Shown: positions 5,177-5,384 of the stretch, piece by piece
Layout of the letters: the number at the start of each line of letters is the position of its first letter
How positions within the stretch are numbered: the first letter of the stretch is position 1
NCBI GenBank assembly: GCA_937967805.1
Contig: CALBTC010000427.1
Span: forward strand, 1 to 5,384
Source of the DNA: an uncultured Anaerolineaceae bacterium
Lineage (GTDB): Bacteria > Chloroflexota > Anaerolineae > Promineifilales > Promineifilaceae
Direction of reading: 5' to 3'
DNA: 5,384 nucleotides
Position numbers and translations under genes: made by a program
Notes under the pieces: generated by a model
What the model was told of the DNA's origin: nothing
The model's input: the letters and a program-made list of their open reading frames with translations, nothing else
Databases searched by the model: none

Positions 5177-5384
5177 GTTTCAGCATTCTCTGGTGAATCT
5201 TTGGGTGAGCTACCACTCTGTAGCATCTTTTGTTTATTGCCATACTCAGTTTCAGCATTCTCTGGTGAATCTTTGGGTGAGCTACGCGCCGGCGCAGATC
5301 TTCAAGCGCCGCTTTACTGCTGGTTTCAGCATTCTCTGGTGAATCTTTGGGTGAGCTACCGATGTGGCGCTTGGCCCGGGCGAT
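5177..5384 (-). CRISPR. CRISPR array, three intact 37-nt repeats, continues past right edge
   Basis: Three identical 37-base repeats lie at 5177-5213, 5249-5285 and 5323-5359. They are separated by unrelated spacers of 35 bases (5214-5248) and 37 bases (5286-5322), and a third spacer begins at 5360 and runs off the window. On the minus strand the repeat starts GTAGCTCACC and ends GAATGCTGAAAC. The GAAAC end resembles the crRNA 5' handle sequence (ATTGAAAC-like) of many type I and III systems, so I orient the array on the minus strand. The degenerate repeat on the left agrees: the leader should lie to the right, outside the window. The repeat has only a weak internal stem (ATTC/GAAT). No cas gene is visible, so the subtype cannot be assigned. 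Confidence 0.93.

Noticed and set aside
5044..5226. N-terminal extension of the DUF2726 protein to ATG 5226 (61 extra residues)
   Set aside because: The added residues are translated CRISPR repeat, spacer and decayed repeat; SPKDSPEN and SLDSPEN are repeat copies. No domain is gained.
5130..5342. Plus-strand 70-codon ORF over the CRISPR array
   Set aside because: Its product repeats FQHSLVNLWVSY, a direct translation of the CRISPR repeat; it is a shadow of the array.

Overview
The window looks like an accessory island on a bacterial chromosome of roughly even GC content. It has no rRNA, tRNA or core gene, so its lineage cannot be fixed from sequence alone. The heavily repeated palindrome RCGGCCGY (14 copies, usually ACGGCCGT) and the mix of pRiA4b-ORF3, IS630, DUF2726 and CRISPR features suggest an environmental bacterium, possibly Chloroflexota (Anaerolineae-like). 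That placement is inference.

Layout, left to right. (1) A long plus-strand gene, open at the left window edge and ending at 2108, encodes what I read as a single-chain two-barrel RNA polymerase of the cellular RdRP/YonO class. The signs are DGxGxIS, a K-G lysine site, R-P-GG-R, an unusual Asp-rich loop DNDD where DxDGD is expected, and a late VKTG motif. (2) Convergent with it, 14 bp away, is a minus-strand pRiA4b ORF-3-like protein with an extra C-terminal zinc-ribbon-like tail. (3) A short interval holds a possible promoter and a 32-codon ORF with a good ribosome binding site. (4) An IS630-family insertion sequence (about 3118-4250, minus strand) has its transposase split into orfA and orfB, joined by an A AAA AAG slippery heptamer and a GTGA overlap. 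(5) Just outside the right IS end is a short plus-strand remnant whose translation matches the extreme C-terminus of the polymerase-like protein. A second copy of that gene therefore probably existed here. (6) A minus-strand DUF2726 (PD-(D/E)XK-like) nuclease carries a topoisomerase-type zinc ribbon. (7) A CRISPR array of 37-nt repeats runs off the right edge. Its repeat ends in GCTGAAAC on the minus strand, and a decayed terminal repeat lies on its left. Both indicate transcription leftward, toward the nuclease gene.

How the parts may work together is inference. The nuclease gene is co-directional with the array and starts about 50 bp past its decayed last repeat, so array transcripts could read into it. 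No cas gene is visible. The polymerase-like gene and the remnant of a relative lie on either side of the IS, which suggests a duplicated or rearranged locus that was partly destroyed. Whether polymerase, nuclease and CRISPR form one defence system cannot be decided here, but their proximity is the most interesting aspect of the window.
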